NCBI RefSeq assembly: GCF_009861525.1
Contig: NZ_WVHL01000003.1
Location: forward strand, 496,001 to 560,000
Origin: Pseudomonas sp. LD120
GTDB taxonomy: Bacteria; Pseudomonadota; Gammaproteobacteria; Pseudomonadales; Pseudomonadaceae
Length of the DNA: 64,000 bases
Direction of reading: 5' to 3'
The notes under the pieces were generated by a model, which was given only the letters and a program-made list of their open reading frames with translations, was not told the origin of the DNA and did not search any database. The stretch's first letter is position 1. Each line of letters begins with the position of its first letter. Shown piece after piece: positions 45,636 through 53,692 of this stretch. The translations under genes were made by a program, and so were the position numbers.

Positions 45636-45711
45636 GGGTGATTAGCTCAGCTGGGAGAGCGTCTGCCTTACAAGCAGAATGTCGGCGGTTCGATCCCGTC
45701 ATCACCCACCA
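45636..45711 (+). tRNA. tRNA-Val (anticodon TAC), copy 2
   Basis: Identical to copy 1, including CCA. It is preceded by an AT-rich stretch (45548-45615) that probably contains an independent promoter. Confidence 0.97.
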
Positions 45712-45730
45712 CTTACTTTTAAAGCTACGC

Positions 45731-45807
45731 GCAGCGGTAGTTCAGTCGGTTAGAATACCGGCCTGTCACGCCGGGGGTCGCGGGTTCGAGTCCCGTCCGC
45801 TGCGCCA
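45731..45807 (+). tRNA. tRNA-Asp (anticodon GTC), copy 2
   Basis: Identical to copy 1, including CCA. It follows tRNA-Val copy 2 by 19 bp. Confidence 0.97.
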
Positions 45808-45847
45808 TATTCGGTAACCTGGAACACTGAACGTCAGGTCACTACAG

Positions 45848-45869
45848 AAAGCCCGCTAACGCGGGCTTT
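45848..45869 (+). terminator. Terminator after the second tRNA pair
   Basis: AAAGCCCGC-TAAC-GCGGGCTTT, the duplicated copy of the hairpin at 45490. The T run is now interrupted by a C. Confidence 0.82.
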
Positions 45870-45906
45870 CTGCTGTCTGGGATTTGGTTGGATTCAGATC
45901 CTGTGC

Positions 45907-45937
45907 GAAAAAGCGGCCCGTGGGCCGCTTTTTTTGT
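45907..45937. terminator. Intrinsic terminator between tRNA cluster and catalase gene
   Basis: AAAAAGCGGCCC-GTG-GGCCGCTTTTTTT gives T runs on both strands. It most likely ends the cytochrome c-catalase operon on the minus strand. Confidence 0.88.
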
Positions 45938-45943
45938 TTATGG

Positions 45944-47113
45944 CTACTGCTCGGCGTTTCGGCTGTGCCGATAGTCGCTGACAGCCTCGTACACCGCCTT
46001 GCGCAAGCGGTTGATGCCGCCAATAGGGCGATGGGCTTCGATGCCGAACCAGGGGTTGAAGGACTGGTTGTCACAGGCCAGGTTTTGCGCGGGCGTGTCA
46101 AAATCCTGGGCGGGAATCTTCATCCGGGCCACGGTTTCAAACGGCGCGTCGCTTTCCTTCCATTCGATGCTGGTGTCTTCGATCGGCATGAACCGGCTTG
46201 GGTCCTGACGCTGGATCTGCAGGACGAAGCAGGCCGGAACCCGATCGGTGGAGAGTTGTTGGGTCAGGGCGCTGCGCAGGAAGTTGGGCAGGTCCTGATT
46301 CTGCGTCGGCAGGCTGTAGGCCGGGCAACTGCCTGGGTCCGGCATGACTCGGAACTTGGCATTGGCACTGCCGAATTTGTAGGGCGAAACCGAGAAGTAA
46401 GTGCTCTGGGTCGGACTGGCCGGTGCCGGTGACAGCGTGGCCAGGGCAATGAACAGGTGGCGGATCTGCCATCGGCGAGGATCCCAGCCAGGAAAGAAGG
46501 CCCCGACTTTCTTGCCGTCCGCCTGGGCCGCGATGTTCTGCTGATACTCGGCCACATCGCTGACGAAGAAGTTCGGATGATTGAACATCACGAAGTCTTG
46601 CTCGCGTCGCCCCGATTCTGTGGGTATCAACTGCTGCCCTGGCACATCCAACAGTTTGATTGCCATGCCGCGGGCGTCGCGAATGCTGTCGAACTGCGGA
46701 TAGGCATTGCCATTGGACAAGCGCACCGTCGCTTGCCAGGTCTGGCCAGGACTGGCGAACACTCCCTGGCGCAGCTCTGGGCTCAAGTCCTTGAGTACCT
46801 GAACCTCGGCTTTAACGCAGCCGTGAGCCTTGGCATGGGCGTCGCGCAGGTAGCGAGTACCCTCGCGGTGCTGGTCGACGATACGCACGGCGGTCTGGAT
46901 GATGTCCTGGGTGCGGGCGGCCTCATCGGCTGGGATCTGTTCCTGCACCGCCACCGGGCCGCTGTGCTGCCAGGCGAACCAGGCGCTGGCCAAGGCCCAG
47001 CTGGTCAGCCCGACTCCCCCTAGCAGCAACAGCATCTTGCCCAGTAGGGCACCCAGGTGTAGCCAGAGTCTGCCCAGCAGGGACGTTCGTTTTCTTGCGA
47101 GATCAAGTTTCAT
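45944..47113 (-). CDS. Membrane-anchored catalase family protein
   Basis: A 389-residue protein with one N-terminal hydrophobic anchor (about residues 20-50) and a catalase-fold domain. Recognisable stretches are LRDAHAKAHGCVKAEVQVLK, WQATVRLSNGNAYPQFDSIR, DARGMAIKLLDV, DFVMFNHPNFFVSD and, at the C-terminus, NRLRKAVYEAVSDYRHSR. The last holds an RxxxY that could be the haem ligand. It is shorter than typical monofunctional catalases and resembles the SrpA/catalase-like group. It starts in a 4-bp overlap with the upstream cytochrome c gene, pointing to a joint periplasmic or envelope role in peroxide handling. Confidence 0.88.
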   Translation of the reverse strand: MKLDLARKRTSLLGRLWLHLGALLGKMLLLLGGVGLTSWALASAWFAWQHSGPVAVQEQIPADEAARTQDIIQTAVRIVDQHREGTRYLRDAHAKAHGCVKAEVQVLKDLSPELRQGVFASPGQTWQATVRLSNGNAYPQFDSIRDARGMAIKLLDVPGQQLIPTESGRREQDFVMFNHPNFFVSDVAEYQQNIAAQADGKKVGAFFPGWDPRRWQIRHLFIALATLSPAPASPTQSTYFSVSPYKFGSANAKFRVMPDPGSCPAYSLPTQNQDLPNFLRSALTQQLSTDRVPACFVLQIQRQDPSRFMPIEDTSIEWKESDAPFETVARMKIPAQDFDTPAQNLACDNQSFNPWFGIEAHRPIGGINRLRKAVYEAVSDYRHSRNAEQ

Positions 47114-48918
47114 GGCAGTTGTGACTCCAGCGGTCCGCCCAGCACTTTCAGGTATTCCAGCAGCGCCCAGCGCTCTTGAGGTTGCAGTAATGGACCAATG
47201 ACGCCGTTACCACGCTGGCCGGCGCGGAATTCGTGGCCACTGTTGTGGTTGCCGCTGATGCGGGTATCGAATTCAAAGCCGTTCTTGAAGGCTTCAGGAC
47301 GATAGCCCAGGTGCTTGGGGTCGTACTCAAAGGTGCCACGGTAGAACGTGGTAGCGCGTTCCGATTGTGGGGAGAGTAGTTGATAGAGGTTGGGCACCGA
47401 GCCGTTGTGCAGGTAAGGCGGTGTTGCCCAGACCCCGGCCAGCGGACGAGCTTTGTAGGCACGCAATTCCCTTACGCCGATGGGCATGCCGTAGCCATCG
47501 AGTCGTGGACGTTCTTCGGGAGTGACTTTGGCGTCGCGATAGGCACGCTCTTCGACGAAGGCGGTGATGTAGGCCAAGCCCTTGGCGGCCGACAGTTGGC
47601 GCAGGTCCAGCGGCTCGCTGGGCGTTGGGTGCAGTTCGACATTGGAGTTGGCCAGCTCGGCCGTGTCCCATTGCAGGCTGCTCAAATCGTAGCGTAGGTC
47701 GGCGATGTTGCTGGCGGAGTTCGGGTCGGTACCGATCACTGAGATGGGGAGCATTTTCAGCTGTTGTACCGGTCGGCCGTTGCTCTGGCTCACCGTGGGG
47801 GCGTGGCACCCCGCGCAATGGGTGTTGAACAGGGAGCGGCCACGGGCGGCTAGCGGTTTGTCGATGGTGCCCAGCAGGGCTTCGGGCCAGGTCGGTGGTT
47901 TGAGCCGCTGCAGGGTCTCTTCGATGTGATTGAGGTCGCGAACTCGAACGCTGGAAGGGTAGCGGGCATCGCCGGTCAATGGCTGGCCGGCGGCGTCGAA
48001 CAGGTTCAGGGTGGCACCTACGCCCAGTGCTTCGCCAATATTACGGGCCATGGGCTGTTGCGCCGAGCCGTTCCATTGCACCCAATCGAACGTCCAGATG
48101 TCCCATAGCTGGGGGTAATCCACCGGGGCGTTTGCGACGCGGTAGTTCTGCGGGGAAATGGCGTCACCGAAGCTGGCGTTGGCGATCCGACCGAAGGCGT
48201 CGGTACGCCCCGGGCCTTCCTCGGTGGGGTAGAGGCCGCGGTGAGTGTCGTTCCAGGCCACTTTCAGGAAGGTGTCCAGCGACTCCTTGAAGTCTTTTCG
48301 CAATTGTTCATGTTGCGCATCGTAGTTCGGACCTAGCACCTTGCGAGCAAAGCGCTCGAATTTCCATGGGGTGTAATAGGTCATGGCCAGACTGGCGACC
48401 AGGGCTTGACCGAAGCTGCCGCCGCGCAAGGTCGGTACGCTGGACGGCAGCACGTGTTGTGCCGAACCACCATCGATCCGCAACGCTTGATGGTTGAAGC
48501 GCAGTTCGCCGGTATGGCAAGCCGCGCAGGTGATATCCAGGTATTGCTCCTGGCTCCCCGGGTTTTGATGGCGGGTGAATCCTACTGGCAAGTTGCCTGG
48601 ATTCTGCGTCGTGGCTGTTTGTCCAGGGTCCACCAGAAAGCCGAATCGCGCCAAGTGTTCGGGCGCGGCGAAGAGTTGTTGGGAGAAGGGGAGCTCCAGG
48701 GCGGTAAACCACTCATAACGCAGGCCTTTGACCTGAGTGCCCTGGGGGGTGAAATAGTAGGTTTGGCGGTCGGCGCTCGTCCATTGATCAAGGTAGTGCA
48801 CCTGGGTTACAGGCACATATTCAGGGAGTTTCGGGTGGGCGACGTAGTACAGGATCACAGCCAGGACGAGGCCGATCAGTACGGCGATCAACAGCAATAA
48901 ACGGTAAATGAGGCGCAA
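47110..48918 (-). CDS. Membrane-anchored di-heme cytochrome c (peroxidase-like)
   Basis: About 602 residues if started at the TTG at 48918, which has AAGGAAG 6 bp upstream and leads straight into one anchor helix (LIYRLLLLIAVLIGLVLAVI). An ATG at 48963 adds 15 residues but lacks a ribosome-binding site. Two haem c sites are present: CAACH at about residue 131 and CAGCH at about 368. The two-haem layout and sequences such as LRAYKARPLAGVWATPPYLH and NGSVPNLYQLLSP resemble the di-heme cytochrome c peroxidase/MauG group. It is coupled to the catalase-family gene by ATGA overlap. Confidence 0.87.
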   Translation of the reverse strand: MRLIYRLLLLIAVLIGLVLAVILYYVAHPKLPEYVPVTQVHYLDQWTSADRQTYYFTPQGTQVKGLRYEWFTALELPFSQQLFAAPEHLARFGFLVDPGQTATTQNPGNLPVGFTRHQNPGSQEQYLDITCAACHTGELRFNHQALRIDGGSAQHVLPSSVPTLRGGSFGQALVASLAMTYYTPWKFERFARKVLGPNYDAQHEQLRKDFKESLDTFLKVAWNDTHRGLYPTEEGPGRTDAFGRIANASFGDAISPQNYRVANAPVDYPQLWDIWTFDWVQWNGSAQQPMARNIGEALGVGATLNLFDAAGQPLTGDARYPSSVRVRDLNHIEETLQRLKPPTWPEALLGTIDKPLAARGRSLFNTHCAGCHAPTVSQSNGRPVQQLKMLPISVIGTDPNSASNIADLRYDLSSLQWDTAELANSNVELHPTPSEPLDLRQLSAAKGLAYITAFVEERAYRDAKVTPEERPRLDGYGMPIGVRELRAYKARPLAGVWATPPYLHNGSVPNLYQLLSPQSERATTFYRGTFEYDPKHLGYRPEAFKNGFEFDTRISGNHNSGHEFRAGQRGNGVIGPLLQPQERWALLEYLKVLGGPLESQLP

Positions 48919-49186
48919 GATGTACTTCCTTGTCGAGTTTCGTTTCCTTATGCCTGAGCCCATCAGATGCGGCAAGTAGCCATTACTTGCGCTATGGTTA
49001 TTCGCGCTCGTTCCAGCCTCACGGCCATCTGCCTGAATGGGGCATATCCCAGAGCATAAAATGCTTTTAAAGACGTGAACTTATCATTGATTTACTGCTC
49101 CTATGCCGGTAGCCATTGGTCGTGGCCGCCTGATAAGCTCGCGGCTTTATTCGATTGCCCTTTAGGCGCATGAACAAGGAAATAGC

Positions 49187-49900
49187 ATGAAACAGCATCG
49201 GTTGGCGGCGGCGGTGGCCCTGGTTAGCCTGGTACTTGCGGGTTGTGATTCGCAGACCAGCGTAGAGCTGAAAACCCCGGCGCAGAAAGCTTCCTACGGC
49301 ATCGGCCTGAACATGGGCAAAAGTCTTGCTCAGGAAGGCATGGATGACCTGGATTCCAAAGCAGTAGCCCAGGGCATCGAAGATGCCGTTGGCAAGAAAG
49401 AACAGAAATTGAAGGATGAAGAGCTGGTCGAAGCCTTCACCGCGCTGCAGAAGCGTGCTGAAGAGCGCATGGCCAAGTTGAGCGAAGAGTCTGCCGCTGC
49501 CGGCAAGAAATTCCTCGAAGAGAACGGCAAGAAAGCCGGTGTGATCACCACCGCTTCCGGCCTGCAGTACGAAGTACTGAAAAAGGCCGATGGTCCTCAA
49601 CCTAAGCCGACTGACGTGGTGACGGTTCATTACACCGGTACCCTGACCAACGGAACCGTATTCGACAGCTCGGTGGAGCGTGGCAGCCCGATCGATCTGC
49701 CTGTCAGTGGCGTGATCCCGGGTTGGGTTGAAGGTCTGCAACTGATGCACGTTGGTGAGAAGTACAAGCTGTACATTCCTAGCGACCTGGCTTATGGCGC
49801 GCAAAGCCCAAGCCCGTCGATTCCAGCCAACTCGGTGCTGGTGTTCGAATTGGAATTGCTGGGGATCAAAGATCCAGCCAAGCAGGACGCGGCCAAGTAA
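49187..49900 (+). CDS. FKBP-type peptidyl-prolyl cis-trans isomerase, lipoprotein
   Basis: A 237-residue protein with lipoprotein signal MKQHRLAAAVALVSLVLAGC. The N-terminal dimerisation helices (about 30-125, LKTPAQKASYGIGLNMGKSL) precede the FKBP domain (about 135-228). FKBP markers are TVHYTGTLTNGTVFDSSVER, GVIPGWVEGLQLMHVGEKY and IPSDLAYGAQSPSPSIPANS. It is related to FkpA/FklB/Mip and probably a periplasm-facing folding catalyst. A strong terminator follows. Confidence 0.94.
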   Translation: MKQHRLAAAVALVSLVLAGCDSQTSVELKTPAQKASYGIGLNMGKSLAQEGMDDLDSKAVAQGIEDAVGKKEQKLKDEELVEAFTALQKRAEERMAKLSEESAAAGKKFLEENGKKAGVITTASGLQYEVLKKADGPQPKPTDVVTVHYTGTLTNGTVFDSSVERGSPIDLPVSGVIPGWVEGLQLMHVGEKYKLYIPSDLAYGAQSPSPSIPANSVLVFELELLGIKDPAKQDAAK

Positions 49901-49918
49901 GCTGTTTCAGCGCCTGAA

Positions 49919-49950
49919 ACAACGCCCCGTTTTTACGGGGCGTTGTCGTT
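49919..49950 (+). terminator. Intrinsic terminator of the FKBP gene
   Basis: ACAACGCCCCGT-TTTT-ACGGGGCGTTGT is a perfect 12-bp stem followed by a weak T-rich stretch. Confidence 0.88.
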
Positions 49951-50151
49951 TCTGGAGGGCGGTGCCGGTAAAAAAAACGAACCGGCAGTCTTGTCATCGG
50001 TCTGAGCAAAGGATCAGTATTGGCTAGTCGTTGAGGGCTGCCAAGTCAATGAAATTATGGGCTTTTTTTATGTGAGTAAAAAACGCCCGATTTGAGCTCG
50101 GCCCTTATGAAATGGGGCTTTCAGGCTGGAAAAATAGCTCTGTTCACAAGG

Positions 50152-50174
50152 TTATCCACAATTTGTGTGGATAA
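50152..50174. promoter_or_regulatory. Perfect inverted pair of DnaA boxes
   Basis: TTATCCACA (50152-50160) and TGTGGATAA (50166-50174) are two consensus DnaA boxes, inverted, separated by ATTTG. The pair ends 19 bp before the DUF1232 start at 50194. It could bind DnaA or act as an mRNA hairpin over the leader. Confidence 0.7.
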
Positions 50175-50193
50175 CATTTCAGTGGGAGTGATG

Positions 50194-50649
50194 ATGAAAG
50201 CGCCTTGGAACTTTGCCCGCTTTCTGCCCTTGGCAGGCCGATTGTTAAGTCGGGGGCGTCTGCCGACGCTGTTGTTCGCTGTGGCAAGCAAAGGTGCCAG
50301 CCAAGGCGCGCGCCTGGGTAAGGTCAAGGAGGACTTGCGTCTGTTGCAGGCGCTTTGTCTGGCCTACTGGCGCGGTGAGTACCGAGCCATCAGCCCAAAG
50401 GCCTTGTTATCGGTGGTAGCAGGGCTGATGTATTTCCTGAGTCCGCTGGACGCAATTCCCGATTTCATTCCGGTGTTCGGCATGCTTGACGACATCGCCG
50501 TGCTGGCCTGGCTGATGAAAAACCTGGGTGACGAACTCAATGCCTTCAGCACCTGGCGTAACCGCCAGGCGCCGGAAAGACTCGTGCTGCTGGAGCGATT
50601 ACCGGACACGTGCGAACAACTGCAGCTAGAAGGGCCTCGGAAAAGCTGA
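50194..50649 (+). CDS. DUF1232 (YkvA family) membrane protein
   Basis: A 151-residue protein started at the ATG at 50194, with GGGAG 5 bp upstream; the codon before is also ATG. The DUF1232 core is VVAGLMYFLSPLDAIPDFIP, followed by VFGMLDDIAVLAWLMKNL, with two hydrophobic helices. The function of the family is unknown. The leader carries the DnaA-box palindrome. Further upstream reading in frame runs through that palindrome and is unlikely to be translated. Confidence 0.88.
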   Translation: MKAPWNFARFLPLAGRLLSRGRLPTLLFAVASKGASQGARLGKVKEDLRLLQALCLAYWRGEYRAISPKALLSVVAGLMYFLSPLDAIPDFIPVFGMLDDIAVLAWLMKNLGDELNAFSTWRNRQAPERLVLLERLPDTCEQLQLEGPRKS

Positions 50650-50763
50650 AGTGATTCGCGTGTCGGGATAACAATCATGCTTCCAGCGACCGCCGCCGCT
50701 GTTAGGATTACACTTCAAAGGAAAAATCCGACTCGATAAGTGTCGTTGTCCTACGGGGTAGTA

Positions 50764-51105
50764 ATGGATATTCAGATTATTGAACGCGATGGTCAGCCCG
50801 AGTATGCGGTGCTGCCGTGGGCTCAGTATCAAGCTTTATTGACAGCCGCAGGTCTTACCAAACAAGTGTCGCAAGCTGCTGAAATGTCTCAGGCAGCTAC
50901 CCCGGCCCAGAGTCTTCCGGGTCTGGATCAATTACGCAATCTGCGCGAAGCAAAGGGCATCGCCATTGAGGCGCTGGCCCGCAAAGTAGGCATCAGTCCG
51001 TCTTACCTGGCCCTGATTGAAAGTGGCGAGCGTCAACCCGACGCTGCGATTCGCCGTAGCTTGGCCTGGGAGTTGGCGGTACCGGGGTGGAGGGAGCAAT
51101 CGTGA
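50764..51105 (+). CDS. HTH (XRE) protein with Phd-like N-terminus
   Basis: A 113-residue protein. Its N-terminal 30 residues (MDIQIIERDGQPEYAVLPWA) resemble the beginning of Phd/YefM-like antitoxin domains. The C-terminal part is an XRE helix-turn-helix (LREAKGIAIEALARKVGISP, then SYLALIESGERQPD). The layout recalls antitoxin-type regulators that bind DNA and a partner. Its stop overlaps the GTG of the next gene, so the two proteins are made together. Confidence 0.82.
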   Translation: MDIQIIERDGQPEYAVLPWAQYQALLTAAGLTKQVSQAAEMSQAATPAQSLPGLDQLRNLREAKGIAIEALARKVGISPSYLALIESGERQPDAAIRRSLAWELAVPGWREQS

Positions 51106-51473
51106 GTGTAAGGATCAGTCGTCAGCACTGGGATGGGCTGTTGGGTGAGCTGGACCAGGCCCGTCGTCAACGTCATCTTTTAACTTACCGGGCACTGTTG
51201 GAGCGCTTGCAACTGCCCAGTCCGGCCATGCAGACCCTGACGGCCGCGCTAGAGCATTTGGCGGCCCTGGATGCGCGCGCCGAGCAGCCGCTGCGCAGTT
51301 CTCTGGTAATCAGCCAGGGGGCCAGCCGTTTGCCGCGGACCGGTTTTTTTGAATGTGTGGAACGCCTGGGGCGTTTTTCAGGGCCTTCCGATGGTGTGGC
51401 CGCGGCATCATGGCACGCTTCGGAAGTGGCGCGTGTATTCGAGTACGAGTACCCCGAATCTGCGGAGGCTTGA
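51102..51473 (+). CDS. Uncharacterised protein coupled to the HTH gene
   Basis: A 123-residue protein started at the GTG overlapping the previous stop. Visible sequence blocks are LDQARRQRHLLTYRALLERL, QTLTAALEHLAALDARAEQP and LVISQGASRLPRTGFFECVE. The LTYRALLERLxLP and LPRxGFFE patterns look like a conserved helical family, possibly winged-helix-like, but I cannot name it. The Sel1 gene begins on the base after its stop. Confidence 0.7.
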   Translation: MSVRISRQHWDGLLGELDQARRQRHLLTYRALLERLQLPSPAMQTLTAALEHLAALDARAEQPLRSSLVISQGASRLPRTGFFECVERLGRFSGPSDGVAAASWHASEVARVFEYEYPESAEA

Positions 51474-51896
51474 ATGTTCTGGCGACTCAAGGCGCGGCTC
51501 AGTTATTGGCTGGCGCGCCGGTTGTTTCATTGGCCATGGTTTGTTCGTGAGCCGCGCAGTTGGCGCTGGATGGAAGGGCAGTTCGCGCGGATGGCCAATC
51601 TGGGCGATGTCGACGCGCAGAGTTTCTACGGGCACATCCTGACCTTTCGCGGGCAGGGGCTTGGGGCGCGCGAGGAAGGCATTCGCCTGCTGCGTCTGGC
51701 GGCGTTGTCCGGTGATGCCAAGGCCGCCTATCAACTAGGCGTAATCAGCCTCTCCGGCTCAGCCAGCAAGGCTCCCGACGCTGTCGAGGCCGCTCGCTGG
51801 TGGACGCTTTCGGCTAAGGCTGGTCATCCCCTGGCAGACCTCAAGCTGGCACAGTTGAATCAGCCGGCTGATCCCGATCCCGTGCCGGCCCGCTGA
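51474..51896 (+). CDS. Sel1-repeat protein
   Basis: A 140-residue protein beginning immediately after the previous stop. The N-terminus (MFWRLKARLSYWLARRLFHW) is basic and aromatic, possibly membrane-associated. Two or three Sel1 repeats follow, such as RMANLGDVDAQSFYGHIL, REEGIRLLRLAALSGDAKAA and AARWWTLSAKAGHPLADLKL. It probably mediates protein contacts. Its last 56 bp overlap the end of the convergent EAL-GGDEF gene. Confidence 0.85.
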   Translation: MFWRLKARLSYWLARRLFHWPWFVREPRSWRWMEGQFARMANLGDVDAQSFYGHILTFRGQGLGAREEGIRLLRLAALSGDAKAAYQLGVISLSGSASKAPDAVEAARWWTLSAKAGHPLADLKLAQLNQPADPDPVPAR

Positions 51897-53673
51897 GGTT
51901 CTCGGTCTCAACGCGGACTACGGTTTCCAGGCTGTCGATCACATGAATGCTGTAGCCCTGCACATTCTTGGCGTGATGCTTGGCTTGGGAGGCCAGCTCC
52001 GCCAACTGACTGGCATCCAGTTGTTCACAGGCCAGCGGATGTAAATGCACGACCCCGATGGACAGCGACAATAAGGGAAACTCCTGGCGCTCGCCCTGTC
52101 GATTGGGAGCGACGAAGCAGCCGGCCTCCAGGTGTTCATTGCGATAAAAGCGTCGGCACTGGCTGTGAAAGTCATCCAGCAACTGGTTCAGGCGCTTGCG
52201 CCAGTCCTCGGGCCCAAGCACCAGTAAAAAATCATCTCCACCGATATGTCCGACAAAGTCGCGGCTCGGATCCACTCGATCATTCAGACATTGCGCCAGA
52301 CACAGCAAGACTTCGTCGCCGCGGCCGTAGCCATAGATATCGTTGAAGGGTTTGAAGCTGTCGATGTCCACGTAGCAGATCACCGACTCTCGTCCTTGCT
52401 GCAACAAGCGCGACAGGCATTGTTGAATCGGCACATTACCCGGTAGCAGAGTCAGTGGGTTGGCGTAGCGGGCCTGCTGGATCTTCAGTTCGGTGATCAG
52501 TTTGAGCACATCAATCACCCGTCCCAGCCCCAGGTAGTGGCCATTGAGGGTGATGATGAAGTCCTCCTCGATGCGTTGCCGGGCGCGGCTGGTGATCAAG
52601 CGGCTGACCTGCTGCAAGGACTGGCTGAGTTCGACTGCGAGGAAATCATCATTCATCAGGCGGCTGATGGGTTTGCGGGCGAATAGATCGGTCGCAAAGG
52701 GTTTGAGCAGCGCGTCCGAGAGCGAATGCCGATGAACGATGCCGCAAGGCTGGCCTTGCTCGTCGAGTACGGCCAGGGAATTGAGATTGGCTTGCCGGCG
52801 AAAGGCTTCCAGCACGTTGGCGGTCGCGGTGTTGCGTGCCACCGCCGGCTGTTCGTTGAGCAAGGCGCTGAGGTCGCTGCCTTCATCGTTCAGCGCCACG
52901 CTGGTGTTGTCGTGCTTGGGCATCATCACCCGTGTGTCACGAGGCGGTTGTTCCTGTGGGCGGCACAATAGGTAGCCCTGAACCAGATCAACGCCCATTT
53001 CGGTGAGCACTGCCAGCTCTTCGGTCAATTCGATGCCTTCGGCGATCACTTGAGCGCGGGAAGCCTTGGCGATCTGCAGGATCGAGCCGACGAACTCGCG
53101 CTTGAGGGCGTCCTGATGGATGCCATCGATAAAATGTCGATCGATCTTCACATAGTCGGGGCGTAACTCTGACCATAGACGCAGGCTGGAATAACCGGCG
53201 CCGAGGTCATCCAAAGCGATGGAAAAACCCATGTCGCGGTAGTGGTGCAGGGCATTTTGCAGCAGTTGAAAATCATCGATCGGTGCCTGTTCAGTGAGTT
53301 CGATCACGATCTGGCTAGGTGGAATGCCGAAGTCTTGCAGCAGTTGCAGGGTTCGGCCGGGCTGGTGCGTCGCTTCCAGAAGGGATTCGGGAGAAACGTT
53401 AAGAAAGAGTTTGCCGGGTAGGTGCTGCTCGCTGAAACGTTTGCAGGCGCTGTGGCGGCAGGCGATCTCCAGTTCACTCAGGCGTCCGGCCTGACGGGCC
53501 ACCGAAAACAGGGCGACTGGGGAGTGCAGCGGGCTGTTGGACGGGCCGCGACTTAAAGCTTCGTATCCGAGGATGCGTCGCTCTGAAAGGGAAATGATCG
53601 GTTGGAACAGGCTGTGTAAACCGCTTTGAGCCAGAATTGAACTCAATGCACTCAGCTGTTCTGTCGTGGTCAT
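51841..53673 (-). CDS. EAL-CBS-GGDEF cyclic-di-GMP protein
   Basis: A 610-residue protein from the ATG at 53673 (MTTTEQLSALSSILAQSGLH). Order of domains: EAL (about 15-250), paired CBS region (about 285-420), GGDEF (about 430-590). The EAL residues look complete: YEALSRG, FLNVSPESL, VIELTEQ, LDDLGAGYSSL, YVKIDRHF and VQGYLLCRP. The GGDEF motif is the variant IGGDDFLLVLG. Phosphodiesterase activity is therefore likely and cyclase activity uncertain. CBS domains suggest control by adenine nucleotides. A long terminator hairpin ends only 20 bp before the start. Confidence 0.92.
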   Translation of the reverse strand: MTTTEQLSALSSILAQSGLHSLFQPIISLSERRILGYEALSRGPSNSPLHSPVALFSVARQAGRLSELEIACRHSACKRFSEQHLPGKLFLNVSPESLLEATHQPGRTLQLLQDFGIPPSQIVIELTEQAPIDDFQLLQNALHHYRDMGFSIALDDLGAGYSSLRLWSELRPDYVKIDRHFIDGIHQDALKREFVGSILQIAKASRAQVIAEGIELTEELAVLTEMGVDLVQGYLLCRPQEQPPRDTRVMMPKHDNTSVALNDEGSDLSALLNEQPAVARNTATANVLEAFRRQANLNSLAVLDEQGQPCGIVHRHSLSDALLKPFATDLFARKPISRLMNDDFLAVELSQSLQQVSRLITSRARQRIEEDFIITLNGHYLGLGRVIDVLKLITELKIQQARYANPLTLLPGNVPIQQCLSRLLQQGRESVICYVDIDSFKPFNDIYGYGRGDEVLLCLAQCLNDRVDPSRDFVGHIGGDDFLLVLGPEDWRKRLNQLLDDFHSQCRRFYRNEHLEAGCFVAPNRQGERQEFPLLSLSIGVVHLHPLACEQLDASQLAELASQAKHHAKNVQGYSIHVIDSLETVVRVETENLSGPARDRDQPADSTVPA

Positions 53674-53692
53674 GGCGATCTCTGTCGATAAA

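Larger units (their letters stand above)
45278..45872 (+). repeat. Tandem duplication of a tRNA-Val/tRNA-Asp unit
   Basis: Both tRNAs, the sequence after tRNA-Asp and the terminator recur at a constant 358-bp offset (45278 to 45636, 45373 to 45731, 45491 to 45849). The tRNA-Asp trailer differs at only a few positions. The inter-tRNA spacer and the AT-rich promoter region before each pair are less alike. Confidence 0.93.

Noticed and set aside
50764..51473. Calling the HTH/unknown pair a toxin-antitoxin system
   Set aside because: The layout is suggestive, but the second protein shows no recognisable toxin fold or catalytic motif.
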